The notes: generated by a model not told the origin, from the letters alone. Counted from the first letter of the stretch, positions 1 to 12,544 are shown. The stretch is DNA of 64,000 bases from Paramarasmius palmivorus (GCA_037176845.1 JAYKXP010000065.1:124001-188000), one strand, 5' to 3'. Translations and numbers: made by a program.

Positions 1-214
1 AATGGAAGCTGCCGGGGTAGGTAGCGTCTAAGAAGCGGTGGCCGGAGGGCATGAGGATCATTTGAAAGGAGCAAGATAGAAGTCGAAGGGAAAGAAGAAA
101 TGAGTATTTCGGAGAGGGCATGACCATACCATACCAGCGAGCAAACTAATTGGTGACTGGTAAGACCGGTAAGGTTTCGATTGGACGTGGTTGGAGCTTG
201 AAATATTTGAGACG

Positions 215-410
215 GCAGACCGTTCGAGAGCAAGGGATATTTCTCGCCTACCACGACCTTCTTGTTATGTAGTCTCCCCTAGGCAGAATCTCAACCGCTC
301 GCAAGCTCGCTCAAACTGCTCCAGATGCATACATGTTCAAGCATCAATTTGACGACTGGTATGAGCATGAGGATCCAAACAGTGCATGACGGTTGTCGAT
401 GGCAATAGAG
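215..410 (+). repeat. Diverged direct repeat, copy 1
   Basis: This stretch aligns by eye with 2773-2965 in the same orientation, with substitutions and small gaps. Neither copy keeps a long open frame, so it looks like a decayed duplicate rather than a functional gene. The identity of the parent sequence is unknown. Confidence 0.5.
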
Positions 411-2772
411 GAGAGAACTTGGGAGAGGGTATCTACGAAGCTGGTGTGTGGGTGTGATGGCCATTTTATGTATCTGCGTCTACGTTTCACTCATTCACGG
501 CTAGAAAAATCAGACTACCACATCCTACTGGTTCTACAAACCTCCGTCTCGATGTTTCATTGCAAGGAGAAGCAGAGCACCTCTCGTACCCTATAATCCT
601 AGACCTCAAAACCCATCAGGACGTCACCAAAACGTTCACCGATAACAATAGAATCCCCTCCTACCAGTCTGCAAGCGGAAGACGTACATCCTCCACAGCC
701 GATATACACAAAGCTTCAAGACAGGGTTGCCAGTGACGCTTGGAGGATCTTACCAACCACAGCAAGCTGTCTGGATACTCGCTACTCCGCTATCCCACAT
801 CCTGTACACCTCACGCACACACGGGTCTCCCGTATCATGAATCACCTTTGCTGTCAGCATCCACCGCAACAGTCGCAAATGCCGGTTCCGACGTGGGGGA
901 ATTACCACCAATAACAACCGCAACAAGGAGGACCAGAACTACCTTCGTCTTCCCATTACCCTCCGTACCAAGGCCAAGGGCCGCAACCGCCAATGCAAAG
1001 ACAACCGGAGCCCAAGTCGGCTGCTCAGATTGGGGAAGAATATAGGGCTGCTCGTGCGTTTTCCTTTTTTTATCCATCTGTTTCGTTCTAACAGCGACGA
1101 ACCAGTGTTCGCACAATGCGCTCAAGTAATTTATGAGCCCAATACGGCCCTCGTGGTATTACCACAGCAGTGTTATGTTTACCATGTGGGTTGATTTATC
1201 TGTTACACATGGGTTACCTCCTCTGCTGCTCATCTTTTGGGGCGGCTGATAACCCTGGTATTTAGTATGGATACACAGCAAAAATGTGCACAGTGTGAGG
1301 TCAAGTCATAGGCTTGGGACGAAGACATCGGATACCCTCGCTCCGTCGTACTCCCATACATCTGTATCATGAACCATCACTACTCGTGCTACATCATACA
1401 TGTATATTTGTTCTATCCCATGTTCCCGTTTACTCGCGTTTTGGTGTACTGGGCCTGAGTCAAAACGTTGACGTGGAATGGTGATGAAAATTCTGCGGAA
1501 GGCGAGGAAAATGTGACAATTGTCGCAAATGTCACATTCGATATGGAAGCGGGAGGTACGGAGCTGCGCCAGGCACCAAAAGGTTGGTATATTGGTTAGA
1601 GGTGAGGTTAACCTAGCATTTGATCGTTAAAGTAATATCATGCAAACCGGATCGAGTCTTCTTGGACGGTCTTCACGCATATGAGTTCGTGTTCCGTATC
1701 GTTGAGCACACGTGCTCCTTCAAGACGCACAGAGCGGTGAAATCGTGATGTTGCATCGATTGTGTGTGGTGGATGAATGGTCTAGCGTGGCCAATAGAGG
1801 GGACTCGACGTCGCCACGCCTTTGAGTTGAAGAGTTTGTTCAAGAGAATATTGTATTCTGTGAGACTGTACGCATTTCTAAGAGTGCACTATCAATATCA
1901 ATGAGCAGGCTTGGGGACTGTAATTTGGGGTACTCACTCGTTGATTAAACCGAGCCGACGCTAAGCCGCATCATTAACCGCTAACCTTCCCAGCTGGTTC
2001 AAACCCGCTACGACCAATGACACCTACTACGTCCTTCCTCTTCTTCGGCCCTAGCACGAATCCAGATTCTGCCTCTTCCGTTAGTTCATCCGCGATCAGA
2101 TCCTGTTCTTTCCCTGTAGTCCTGACTTGGAGAGTCAGATTTGCCAGCAACGGTTGATGCTTATGGGCGAAACGTCTCTGCTACAGCCACGGCTGGGGAG
2201 ATGGGAGGTGTTGAGAAAGTCGCCAGGTTGTCAACGGGAGAACGTGAAAAATGTAGAATTCGAAACATTGAGTTGCGATAGCCCTACCAGGCCAGTGCAA
2301 GCTATCCTAGTGGACATCTGTCGTCTAGCTTAAGGCCAGTTCAAGGAAATTTGTAAAGAAAACGTACAGTTCAGTAGAGTTCTCCGTCATTGACTGTCGT
2401 CCTTGCCAGCTATTCCCGCATTCATCATCTGAGTGATTACACGCTATCCTACGCTATCAACCCAACCTTGTCCTATACATATCCTTCGCAGGAATCCAAA
2501 AGTTTTAGGTCGTAGGCAAGCAAAAAAATATTGCTATTGACGCGAGAGCGTGGATATTATTCGGAGGGGATGCAGAAGAGGTCTGGGGACGGAATACTCC
2601 AGCCTGAGAATTGTCGATCCGGGGACGATGAGCATGGAATAAAGACTCAGAGCGACGTACCTTGCGCCCATTCTTGCCCAGAGGGCTTGATTCACTCGAA
2701 TCTTCAAGCTTCAAGCCAGACTAGGGACTTTTCCCAAATAGATAGAAAGACCAAAGTTTCCGAAGGGTTAGT

Positions 2773-2965
2773 TGATGACCGTTCGAGAGCAAGAGACATT
2801 TCTAATTCCCAGCGCCCATCTCCTCTCCCGCTGACCAGGACCTTCAAGTTCTTGTCGCCGTTCGACTCAAACTGTTCAAGATGCATGTTTTCAAGCATCG
2901 ATTCGATGACTGGTAAGGGTAAGAGGACTAGACGAATACAGTACATGACGATTGTTGATGGAGAC
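2773..2965 (+). repeat. Diverged direct repeat, copy 2
   Basis: This is the second copy of the repeat at 215-410. It lies within an open frame of about 150 codons that begins at a non-ATG codon, which I do not accept as a gene. Confidence 0.5.
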
Positions 2966-3310
2966 TTAGTACTTAGGAGTCCTAGTCAGGCCTAACTGAT
3001 ACAAAATGTGCTCGAATCTTCCGCTTCAACGGAGTGCCACTCGTGTATGCGACCGTAAAAAGCGACATCCCCCGTCCATTCCCTTCCTCACAGCATCCCA
3101 CAAGCTGGTCTAGATCAATGGTAATACCATAGACAGTGCTTCTCGTGACTCTCTGCCTCATAAGAAGTCCCAGATGACACTCATGAACAAGGGTTTCTCA
3201 CAAGTTGTACATTTACTCATCCACCTGCTATTGTTATTTGTCGAACACAGTAAATCATATATGTAGGCACATACAAGGGAATGCATAGAAAAAGAAGTGA
3301 GCTAAGGCAA

Positions 3311-5956
3311 TCACCAGTCCCCATCCGAATCGGTCTCATACGGAGGGGCGGCAATCTTGTGTCCTCCACAACGACCCATGACATCGTTTGGATCATAAAT
3401 CGCCTTCGTCTCCATCAACCATTTAAGATTTTCGCCGTAGATTTCCTCGGCGGTCACAGCCTCCGTCGACAGGTTGTTGTATAACACCATGTTTTTCGGC
3501 AATAAATCAAGCTCATCCGCCTTGAGCTTGATTCGATCAAGTGTTTCGTCAAGCAATTCAAGCCAAAATTGGTCATGTGCTTCATGTTCCCAGCGGAAGT
3601 AGACAAGCATGGGTCCAAACGGGTTCCCACGCTCATGAGGCCATGCTGCACCAGGAGGACTGTTATCGAAGATTGACGAGTGTACCGGCCAGGCATCGAT
3701 GATCACAGAGAGACCTCGATACTTCTTGAGGTAGCTAGCAGCATGCTGGGGTAGAGGGTCAAATAGTTGATACTTGTGAGACAGATGAACTCAATACCTT
3801 TGCCTCCATCTCCATTGTATCGAGTAATTCCTTCTCGTAAGTGGACACCATGACACAACCAAACCTTCCCCTATGAGTGAAGTGAATACTCAAAGGAAAT
3901 GATTGGCAAATGCTTAGCTCACCGTTCGTTCAGCTCGCCCATCTTGTCAATTTTCTTTGTCACCATGATGCGTTGGGGAGCCGGTGAGTGCATGACTGGA
4001 GCGCCTCGGTCATGGTCCCACCTATAATTCGGCTGAGCTTTGTTCGCCATCGCCGGTCGACGAGAGCTGGGGACTCCACGGCGTGGTCCAGTCTTCCTGC
4101 CTCGCCAGTTACCGTCATCTGAATCGTCCGAGTCATTAAATCCTGAGTTGTCTGAATCATCCTCATCATCCTCATCATCCTCATCGCCGTCTTCATAATC
4201 TTCGTTCTCTTCATCCTCGTCGTCCTCACCCTCGTCATCCTCGTTTCCACTTCCAGCTTCGTCTTCACTTCCTTCATCGTCAGAGTCTAAAGGTTCGTAC
4301 TGTGCATCGAAGCCATCGTCGTTCGGGGAAAAGTACTTGATTTGGTAAAATTCGGAAAAGGCCATTTCTTCAAAGAAACCGCTGGAAGATGCAATGGATG
4401 CAGCATCGCTGTTGCTACCGTCGTCGTTGTCGTTGTCGTACGAATCACCTCGGGAGGACTTGCGCGATTTAGGTGAATACCTCGAAGGTTCTGGATATCG
4501 TTTGACGTTGCGCATCCTGTTTGTTCCATTTCTGAGTGCTTGAGGTGTAGTGGGACGACTCGATGAGCCGGTAGAAACATTCCTAGGCATAGAAGGAGCT
4601 CTATGCTCTAAAGAGCCATCTGTGATTGAGAGTTGAGTCTGGCCAAGTTGCCATCCTGCAGGGTCAACTTTCCATGCATCGCCCTTCTTTTGAAGTTTCT
4701 TGAACTCCTGGAAAGGAACGTCTTTAGATCGTTTGGGTTTCGCAGCGTCGAAGACGCAAAAAATGGAGATGTTGTACTCGGGCTGAACGAGTGTAATGAG
4801 CTACAATGTCGTAAATATGATGAAGGATGCTCACGTCGACCTTCCCTCGAACTAGTTCATGCCTGAAAGCGGTCACGACACAAGCTTCTTGTCTCTGCTC
4901 GTTTTCAACAAAATCTACTAGTGCATCCTTGAATGCTTCGGATCGAGATCCACAAATGAGGAAGTAAGAGCCCTAGAATGGTGTCAGCTTAGATCTATAC
5001 ATGCCAACAATCAGGGAACGGACATAGGTGGGGTTCTGTGCAAATGTCTTCAAGGTAAACTTAGTAACAATACCGAAGTTATTACCCCCACCCTGTATTA
5101 AGGACAATGAGTCTCAAATCCGATATGACAAAACTTTTTTTCGCACCCGCAAAGCCTGGTAGAGACGTTTATGTTCGTTGTTCGCATCCGCTATGAGAGC
5201 GCGGCCATCAGGCGTGACGATATGAAATTCGACGATATTGTCGATTCCGAGTCCATAACGATTGCTCTTGAGCGAGTATCCGCCACCCAACAACCAGCCG
5301 CCAACTCCAACTCCGTCTCCAGAGGCACCACCAATGACATTTCGTCCAGTGGGGGCGAGAGCACTGTAAACTTGATCCCATAGGCATCCAGACCCGATTT
5401 CGACTAATTGAGTTTGTTGATTGTAGCGAATCTTGGAGAAGCGCGTCATGGAAATATGGATACCCGTTGTTGAGCTCATGGTTGGTGCCATACCATGGCC
5501 GCCGCCTTTAATCTAATAGGTCCTTGACATAAGGATGCTGTAGTAAGCTCCATGAAACGAATAGACGTACAGCGAAGTCCACATCATACTGACTGATAAC
5601 TTTCATCTAGAAGCCCATGTTCGGAGGTAGTCATGACAAGAAGAAGTGTACTTACAATTCTGCAGAGATCCTTTACATTTCCCGGGTGAACTGCAATTTG
5701 AGCGACCTCGCTGCTACTAGCGAGGAAATGTCGAATAGAATCCTTGTACTGAGCACTCCCTGACAAGAATGAGCCTCGAACAGACAAGTCAGCGACCTCA
5801 TTCATACCGTACTCATGGACAGATGATAAGCCAGATGCATTACAAATATACTGAATTTCCTGAATGGCAGCTGCAAGCTTCACGGGAATGAGTAGGACGG
5901 TGAGCAGGGCAGAGAATTTTCGTTACCTGCTTGGGCATCAAGTTTTGAGGAGCCAT
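3311..5956 (-). CDS. FAD-linked oxidase (berberine-bridge-enzyme-like) with acidic insert
   Basis: The product is a predicted flavin-dependent oxidase with a PCMH-type FAD-binding domain and a C-terminal BBE segment, a family usually secreted and acting on alcohols, sugars or alkaloids; the substrate cannot be told. A spliced model starts at ATG 5956 (MAPQNLMPKQ, then LAAAIQEIQY across an intron at 5926-5878). Later exons carry the flavin-attachment motif GGGHG, the loop VGGWLLGGGYSL, GGGNNFGIV and the terminal BBE block with YNNLS and YGENLKWL. The position where bicovalent members have a flavin-linking Cys appears to lack it, so probably only His is attached. Between the substrate domain and the BBE block lies an in-frame Ser-rich then Asp/Glu-rich insert of about 220 residues (4590-3919), which makes the protein about 750 residues instead of the usual 500. 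No clear signal peptide is seen. At least nine exons; family confident, internal edges predicted. Confidence 0.82.
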
Positions 5957-6010
5957 CTGTAGCCAGAGACACTTCAGTCGCTGAGCATTGTTGAATCTAA
6001 GGATGCAGAA

Positions 6011-6020
6011 CCTTATATAT
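6011..6020 (-). promoter_or_regulatory. TATA box of the FAD oxidase gene
   Basis: ATATATAAGG on the minus strand lies about 55 nt upstream of the proposed ATG at 5956. This spacing supports the chosen start. Confidence 0.5.
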
Positions 6021-7730
6021 GGACTGGGTAGCTGGTTAACGGTTTCCAACTGCGTAAGTTATCGATACCGTTCAAAGTCGTGATCGATTGACCTTTCCGA
6101 GATATAGGTTCCGTGTGATTTCAAAGGGGCTCGACAGCTGAAATGGTGGTACCATGTCGTTGCAATGGTCAAACGTCAAACTCTAACGCGGGGACTTCGC
6201 TGAGTACTGCATGTTTCCCACAGTCATGCATTTCACGTAGTCACGCGTTTCGTTTACACCATTTCAACTTTTCAGTTTTCACATCTGCGTTCTCAACTTC
6301 TCACTGCAGCTTGCACCTGTCAAAATCGGGAATGCATCGAGATTCAATGGATGCTGCTTCTATGCACTTTTGGCACTTCCTTCGAGTCAGTCAGCTGGAC
6401 AAATGCATCGAATTCCGAGTTCCAGTCTCCGGCGCTTGCAACGGTCAACTCCATTTTCTTTCATGACTATCTTCGCACCAAGCCTAATGAAGCCTAATGA
6501 GTGCAACAATACAGCGTAACTCCTCTTGGTAACAAAGAAGTCAGGAGTTCGAGATGGGATTCGAGCCATGCGTCAGAGCTCAACGCTCACCGACGCTCGA
6601 TGATCTTTGAAACCGACAGAATATGTGAACGACACTATTCTCAACCACCCACATATGTACCATCGGCCCTACCAATGCAACCCGTCCCACACTTATTGCG
6701 AGTTGTATATTAATAATATCCGTGACAACGGTGCCAATATCGACCTATCGCAACGGGTATCTGATTTTCGCCATGTCCACTTAGGCGCCCATTCGTTTAC
6801 TTCAAACTCGTACTTGGGCTATACCTTCCTCGTTCAGGATACCGAGCGAATACCGATATCGAGGCTAATAGAGCACAGAAACACAGGGTTTATGCCCAAT
6901 AACTGCACGTTCGCGTCGTGGAGTCCTGTACGGCGCTCGAAATCAGGCTCGAAATTAGGTCCAGCCTAAGCTCGAAATTCGCATGTTTTTAGGTACCTTG
7001 TCGCCATATATCAAAACGTGCATCCTTACCTGTATCGATTGTGACTGCGAAGTCCCTCCCAATGGATCATGAGATTCAGGCATAGGCGCACAGTTGGACA
7101 TGGGGATAGTGCGACTATTGGCGGACTGGAAAATGCACCCGAGTGTGGCAAGAAGCGCTTCATAATCGACTGGATATCCCCGCCGTGCGGAAAACAACAA
7201 TTAACATCGTGTTGGGGTGGGTCTTTCCAAAAGTTCCGGACAGCTGGAATGGAAAATGGCTGTTCATGTGCATGAGCGCCTATCGTGAAGAAGGAACCAC
7301 CGGCTGGCAACTGTACACTGACCTGCTCAGATTCGATCGATATGTCCCCACTAGGCCCTGTTATACAAATGCGAGGTGGAGGTACGTGACTTTCAGATGG
7401 TACTCAATTGACTGACCCTTCGCTGTCAGTGAAGCCCAGGAGATCTGCAATTATGGCAATCCCTTGTATTAGCCAGCGCTCTTCCCTTCACACCCTCGTT
7501 CTTTGGCATCTCAGGTACTACATGCTGCTGCCTACAAGCTAATACTGTGACTTATTTTCTGTTTACCACATCTTCAATTTCGTTGTTACCAAATTGAGGC
7601 GACCGAAACACTGGGGATCTGGTTCCAGCAGTGCAAGTATTGGACATGGCACTCAGCGTCGATTACATGTCTCTTCATAATCGTAAGCGAAATTCCGACC
7701 GCTCGCTCGTGGCGGACCCTGACTCCTGTT
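6021..7730. other. No resolved gene
   Basis: The interval has only fragmentary open frames. On the minus strand 7310-7030 looks exon-like: it reads open, has Pro/Phe/His-rich content and ends at a good donor (CAG|GTAAGG near 7030). I could not join it to other exons or recognise a family. It may be a remnant. Confidence 0.35.
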
Positions 7731-7732
7731 CT

Positions 7733-7739
7733 TATATAA
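7733..7739 (+). promoter_or_regulatory. TATA box
   Basis: TATATAA lies 42 nt upstream of the ATG at 7781 and fits the promoter of the small three-exon gene. Confidence 0.55.
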
Positions 7740-7780
7740 TGGGGAATTCTCTAGCGTTTACTGCAACCCAGTAACCTACA

Positions 7781-8514
7781 ATGACCTTTGGACTCCTCGG
7801 CGACATTATTCACAATACTGCAGACTTTGCGTCTGCAGGCGTTCACCTCGCTCACCGGAACCTCGACGACACGCTCGACAAGACTGGTCTGAGCGCCTTC
7901 ATTCCACCAGCCTTGCATGAAGTCTCCGACGGCGCACAAGGACTGCTCAGCCGCGGGATTCATGATGTTGGGGCAACCTCTGGCGCAATTCTGAACTCTT
8001 TCGAGTACGTTAATATGGCACTTGGGGAAAATAAGACAACTGACTCTCGAGTCTTCAGCAAAGCGACATTACACGGACATGACAAGGATATTGGGTACGC
8101 ACAGCTCTTGGAAGTCGATCGATTTTCTCTATAGCTCATTCACTTCACTATCCCAGCGGAAACTTGCGCTCGCCGCGCGGCCAGCAACAGCCACCTCCGA
8201 ACCAAAGGCCCCTTTGCAAGGTAAAGCTCCATTATTTCAATGCAGCTACACGCAGCTCAATTCCGATTTAGTACTGCCAGGAAAGGCCACGACTGAAAGG
8301 ATCCCAATTCTGCAGTGATCGGTGCGCCGATGACTACGACGACGTGGAAGACAGAGGCCCATCCCGCCGACGCTCTCGCGAAGACGGCGGCGGCAACGGG
8401 CAGCGGAGGCGCAGGGAATCCCCTCAGCGACGACGAAACCGCGACAACTACGGCGATGACTACGACAAGCGAGGAAAAGGCTCTTCCCAGCCGCGTCGTC
8501 GAGGCAAGGACTAA
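7781..8514 (+). CDS. Small protein with Arg/Ser/Asp-rich tail, unknown function
   Basis: No family is recognised. A three-exon model reads cleanly: exon 1 7781-8094, exon 2 8157-8220, exon 3 8281-8514, giving 203 residues. The N-terminal 105 residues look like a folded, partly amphipathic domain (begins MTFGLLGDIIHNTADFAS). Exon 2 encodes a Gln/Pro-rich linker and exon 3 a strongly charged tail with SRRRSRED, QRRRRES and a YGDDYDKRGK-like end, reminiscent of RS/RGG regions in RNA- or membrane-surface-binding proteins. The start is supported by a TATA box 42 nt upstream. An alternative acceptor for exon 3 would give a Thr-rich tail instead; I prefer the charged frame because all three exons then join in phase with canonical introns of 62 and 60 nt. 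Confidence 0.6.
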
Positions 8515-9224
8515 TGCTGCTCCACTGGGCAAGAGAGACAAACAGATTCAACTCTGCTGTCTTGGGTTCATGAATCTGGCAATTCTTGCCAGGATGAATA
8601 ATTTAGTGATTTCTGCTTTCTATTCCCAGTATCAAGTAATACATAATACTATGTGTCCTATTCCGACTGGCTCTGTTATTTAATGTATGTTTCTACCATC
8701 TCGTCGACGTTATCCTAGTAAACCTGGTGAACCGTACTAGTACGAGCCAAGAAGAGGGCTGGACGAACTTGCTATGTCTATCTACAAGAGGCGAGGAGGC
8801 TCTCCGCAGCGGCGTCGGTGTAATTGAGACCACTTACATGTCCTACCTGGCCTTAGCTATCTCTGGGTATCTTGGACGGTTGAAGGGACGTTTCTTCGAT
8901 TTTTGATTCCCGTATCCACATCCCAAACACATCCCGATGCTTGCATCCTTTCTCTTGGTAATTGGTCCTTTTGATAATAGTATGCTGTGTGGTTCACCGA
9001 ATAGTTTAAGTGCTAGGGAGCCTTCTGAACACTCGATTCAAAGTAAACTTAGTGCCTGCGTTGCTGATAGTCGATTGATGATCTCGCCACCATGAAAGCA
9101 GAATTCATGACTTAGGTACAGACTATACATGATCACTGGAATGGCACTGTGCTCCTCTTCGTCATTCATTTACTCTTCTTCTTTCCTGTTGTCCGGTTGC
9201 GATGAGTGAAACTGGTAGAAGTAC
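8515..9224. other. Intergenic
   Basis: I see nothing beyond the 3' ends of the two converging genes. Open frames are short and have no supporting splice sites. Confidence 0.5.
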
Positions 9225-9518
9225 CTAGTATAATATCCACATACCACCACCATTGTTAGCGTTACGACTGGTGTTACGCCCCTTTCCATGTGCTTCTTGG
9301 AATGTACCATCTTGCATGTTGCGAGTTGTGTCTGGTTGGTAAACTCGTCAGCGTGAGTATCATCTAACAGCTGCATCATACATACTGTTATTGTTGGAGT
9401 TCTCGTGCGTCTGGTTCTTGTTCCAGGTTCGCTGGTTGTTCGTGACAGAACCATTATCGTTGTATTCCCCCTTGTTATTGAAGCTGGGGTTGGTGGCGCC
9501 GTCGAAGGAGATAGGCAT
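9225..9518 (-). CDS. Short Asn/Gly-rich protein, unknown function
   Basis: A two-exon model starts at ATG 9518 (MPISFDGATNPSFNN) and uses a 54-nt intron with donor GTATGT and acceptor ACCAG near 9387-9334, ending at TAG 9225-9227 (NGGGMWILY). The product is about 80 residues, rich in Asn, Thr and Gly. Short Asn-rich segments of this style are also found at the N terminus of many basidiomycete NLR-like proteins, but no NACHT or helical domain follows here. A TATA-like ATATAAAG (9600-9593) sits about 75 nt upstream. A further 3' intron would be only 33 nt, so I end the gene at the in-frame TAG. Confidence 0.5.
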
Positions 9519-9592
9519 GTTGGACGGTTGGCTCGTATATGCAAAGCGGTGAACAAGTGTTGATGACGGAAGAGAAGTGAGAATGGCGCTGT

Positions 9593-9600
9593 CTTTATAT
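9593..9600 (-). promoter_or_regulatory. TATA box of the Asn-rich small gene
   Basis: ATATAAAG on the minus strand is about 75 nt upstream of the ATG at 9518. Confidence 0.45.
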
Positions 9601-10520
9601 TGTTGAGAGACCTAAAATTTCCCAGATTCCAAACTGGATGAGAGTCACCGGTGACTCGAAACCAACAGATGTCTGATCACGGAATGCTTCAAGTTTGTAC
9701 GAATCACGACCAGGAGATTCATTTCCGCGACCGGGCGTTAGATAGAAGTTCGTCTACCTAGTGTAGCGTCTCCTTGAACAGATTCCACTTCTTTTCTTGA
9801 TATAGACACTTGCACGCTGCAGCTTGATTCAGACTAGCACACTCCATCGATTCATCTCCCATGTCCAATCAGTCTCTCGAGATGTGTCATGCGGCGGTTC
9901 GCACCTGTGATACCATAATTCAGAGCCCGGAAGCATGGATGCATGATGCCTTGTCCGAAGCGCATCCTCCTATCTCCTACGAATCCCCGCAGCCTACTGA
10001 TGCACGTTCATCGCAATTAATTTGTTGACATCGAGCGCCTACACGAGCGTTCCAAGAACAGTTATCTCTCTCAGGGAAGTCTAATTGAGGGTTACTGGAG
10101 CCTTGGTTTTTCTACTGGTGGGAGTGGGTCAGCATTATCCGCCGATAGTCACCAAATGTATATCCGAAACCAATCGCTTGGTAGACGATGTTTAATATCC
10201 CTCGTGCGCGCCCTCGAAGTTCAAACGGATGATCAAAACCCTGTTATTCTGGTAACCTGGAATACGCTCACCTTGAATGATTCTTCAACGCGTCTGGCAC
10301 TTTAGAGAATCAACGATCTTGAGCCGTGATCGCGTGATCCCGGGCCGATGTTGCGGAATTGAGGTGCGGAGCGAACCGCTGTCTAGACTTTGATCATCTT
10401 GGCTAAAAGACCTTGAGATACGGTTAAGTAAACATATGATAAAGTGATGTGGGCACTGTAGCTTACTAGTACGAGGCATGCAGAGAAAGACATTGTGCTG
10501 AGGATGAGATTGGTCAATTG
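9601..10520. other. Intergenic
   Basis: No open frame with a credible ATG and splice sites was found. Nothing repetitive was noticed. Confidence 0.5.
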
Positions 10521-10529
10521 CCCCTAAGT

Positions 10530-11626
10530 GTTTTGTTATGTGGCTTAGTTGTGATACATATCATCCGTGTCTTGATGAGAGCGTAAGACCAATCGGTGCG
10601 CACGGCCACAGGTACTCGGATTAAGGGGGTATACAATCTGTTGAGTCGTTCTTCGGTGGCTTCTGGTGAGGGTTCGTGGAAGAGGCATAGTTCCGATCCT
10701 GCTCTTTGTAAAACCATTGGAGTGTTGTCGGGGTCAATGAATTTGTCTTTCCAAACACCTACGTGTCCTGGACCAGTCATGGTCAACGAAAAGATGCGTC
10801 TATCGTACCAGTATAATATTCATGAACATCAGCCACTCCATCAAGGACCAATCGTTCTATATTGTCCTACAGAGGCAATTGAGAAAACCATCACTGCAGG
10901 AATGTCAAGCCAACTGTGCCATATCTGGAGGACATTAGATATGATCTAACAGCACACTAACTAAATCGTGCTCACGAGAAACCCCAATATTGAATCTTTT
11001 CTCTACAGTAAGCCTCGGTGACTCGGATACGAAGCATATCGCGTGCAGTGTGGTCGGTTTGGATGTGAGGCAAAATATCACCTGCACGTTCCTCAGCAAG
11101 CCGACCTGTTATCCTGGTACTGGCCCAGTAGCTCCCGACATTGTCCGACGAATGGTTGAGCTCTTTTACCGTAGGTCGACTCCATGATTCACGTTCTATC
11201 CGAGATTCATACCACGAAACAGATGGGGTGGAGCGAGCTACACCAGGCTACACCTGGAAAGGACACCAGAAACTACGAAACATAGGGTAGGTCCAAGATA
11301 ATTTGGGCTGTCAGTAGTGTTGGCTTTGAGACGAACAATTGCAATGGCGGCGGATTGGTCTTCTGGGTCGGAGTAGTTTAAAGGAACTTGGAGGCGAGTG
11401 CATTCCAAGCCTCCGTTGTAGCACTTGACCCATGCGAGCTCTTTGCTGGGTTCGATCTAATAGTAATTGAATGAGAGACACTATGGTACCGCAGATGTAT
11501 GAAACTCACCGATGCCCAAGACGACTCAGACCAATCCAGTTGTCGAAGACCAAGGTAAGTGGCAAACGTTCCTTCGCCGACAGTCGAGAGTAAATCGAGA
11601 GCGGCAAGCTGAGCGCATCGTTTCAT
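10530..11626 (-). pseudogene. TAP-like S33 hydrolase, decayed copy A
   Basis: This is a third, degraded member of the hydrolase family found intact at 12545-14838 and 16363-18467. It starts like them (ATG 11626, MKRCAQLAALDLL, then LDWSESSWAS before the intron) and keeps the second-exon core (KELAWVKCY, LQVPLNYSD, LKANTTDSPNYLGP). The segment holding the oxyanion motif NPGGPG and FDPRG is then deleted. The nucleophile exon junction survives (GFS|YGT) but runs into a stop after about ten residues, the DCHS stretch is missing, and homology stops near 10567, so the catalytic Asp and His exons are absent. It cannot encode a working enzyme. Its place at one end of the array suggests tandem duplication followed by decay. 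Confidence 0.8.
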
Positions 11627-12544
11627 CGTTGTTGAGTTGCGAAACGAGCGATGAGTGGTAAAAACTGGGTGGTTGACGTGGTGGTTGGGGTTTCATAGTC
11701 CACTTTTGATCAACGAGAAACGTAGCAAAGACACGGGTGTCCACATCGAGGAGAGCCTTGGCCAATGTAAGTAGCGGGGCAAAAGTGTTTCGAGTCGAGC
11801 CGGAATCAGGATCCTTGCAATTTGTTGCGAGCAAAGCTAGATTTACCGGGGTCTACTACGCTTTCGAAAAAAAAAAATTCCATTTGTCTCCCTGTGGACT
11901 GGCTCGCCAGAGAAAAAGCTAGAATACGTGTGAGATGGTGTTTCTGCCAGAGAACGAGCGGATAGGCACCTATACTAATAGGATGGATAATGCTGCCCCT
12001 CCGGCTTCGGATCCATCGTGATGCCAATCGTTCATTTTCTTCATGAAACTCCAAGCCCTTCGCCACGTCACATAATGCCTCTATCGGAGTCTACCCAGCT
12101 CTACCTTCATCTGAAACTACCCTATCAGAGTCTAGTGTGACTCTCGATTTACAGACTCTGAGGTGCTTAGCTGTGCTTAGTCGCGGATTCTTCGACTGTG
12201 TCGTGATGAATGGATTTGTTGAGCTGATGCCTTTTCGAAGAGTGACGAATGCATTGTCCTTGAAGCTTGAAGACCGGAGGTTGATATCCAGATGACTGAT
12301 GTACAAGAGTGGTTGAGGATAAGACCGGAGGGGGCATTGCGGTGGATAATCATATCGACTGTGAGGGTGAGAGCCTAAGCTTCTTATTAGCGGGCGAAGT
12401 GGCGCCTTTCGAGAATCATTTACGGAAGACGCTACATACTCGCTAACACCGTTCGCAGAACTAAACAATTAGATTCGGTGACTCCGAATGTACATAACAC
12501 TAAGTCAGATGATAAATACTAAGTATTCGCGAACTAAGGTGTCC
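11627..12544. other. Spacer between hydrolase copies A and B
   Basis: No gene is seen. It contains an A-run (about 11869-11877) and short frames in which I see no coding signal. Confidence 0.5.

Larger units (their letters stand above)
1..3200. other. No convincing gene; diverged repeat copies
   Basis: Only short open frames occur on either strand and none has an ATG start with supporting splice sites. Two parts resemble each other: roughly 215-410 and 2773-2965 share a run of blocks in the same order and orientation (for example 'ccgttcgagagcaag', 'aagcatc.att.gacgactgg', 'catgacg.ttgt.gatgg'). This looks like an old duplicated fragment, perhaps a decayed gene or transposon tail. The rest appears to be unique intergenic DNA. 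Confidence 0.5.

Noticed and set aside
740..1125. Two overlapping antisense open frames of about 100 codons
   Set aside because: They mirror each other, lack TATA boxes or splice support and show no recognisable domain; one begins at a non-ATG codon.
3960..4277. Met/Thr/Arg-rich frame on the minus strand
   Set aside because: It is an alternative frame of the acidic repeat tract in the FAD oxidase gene.
8315..8683. Thr/Ala-rich frame overlapping the third exon of the 7781 gene
   Set aside because: The overlapping Arg/Ser/Asp-rich frame splices in phase with exons 1 and 2; the Thr-rich frame needs a less likely acceptor and reads past the natural stop.
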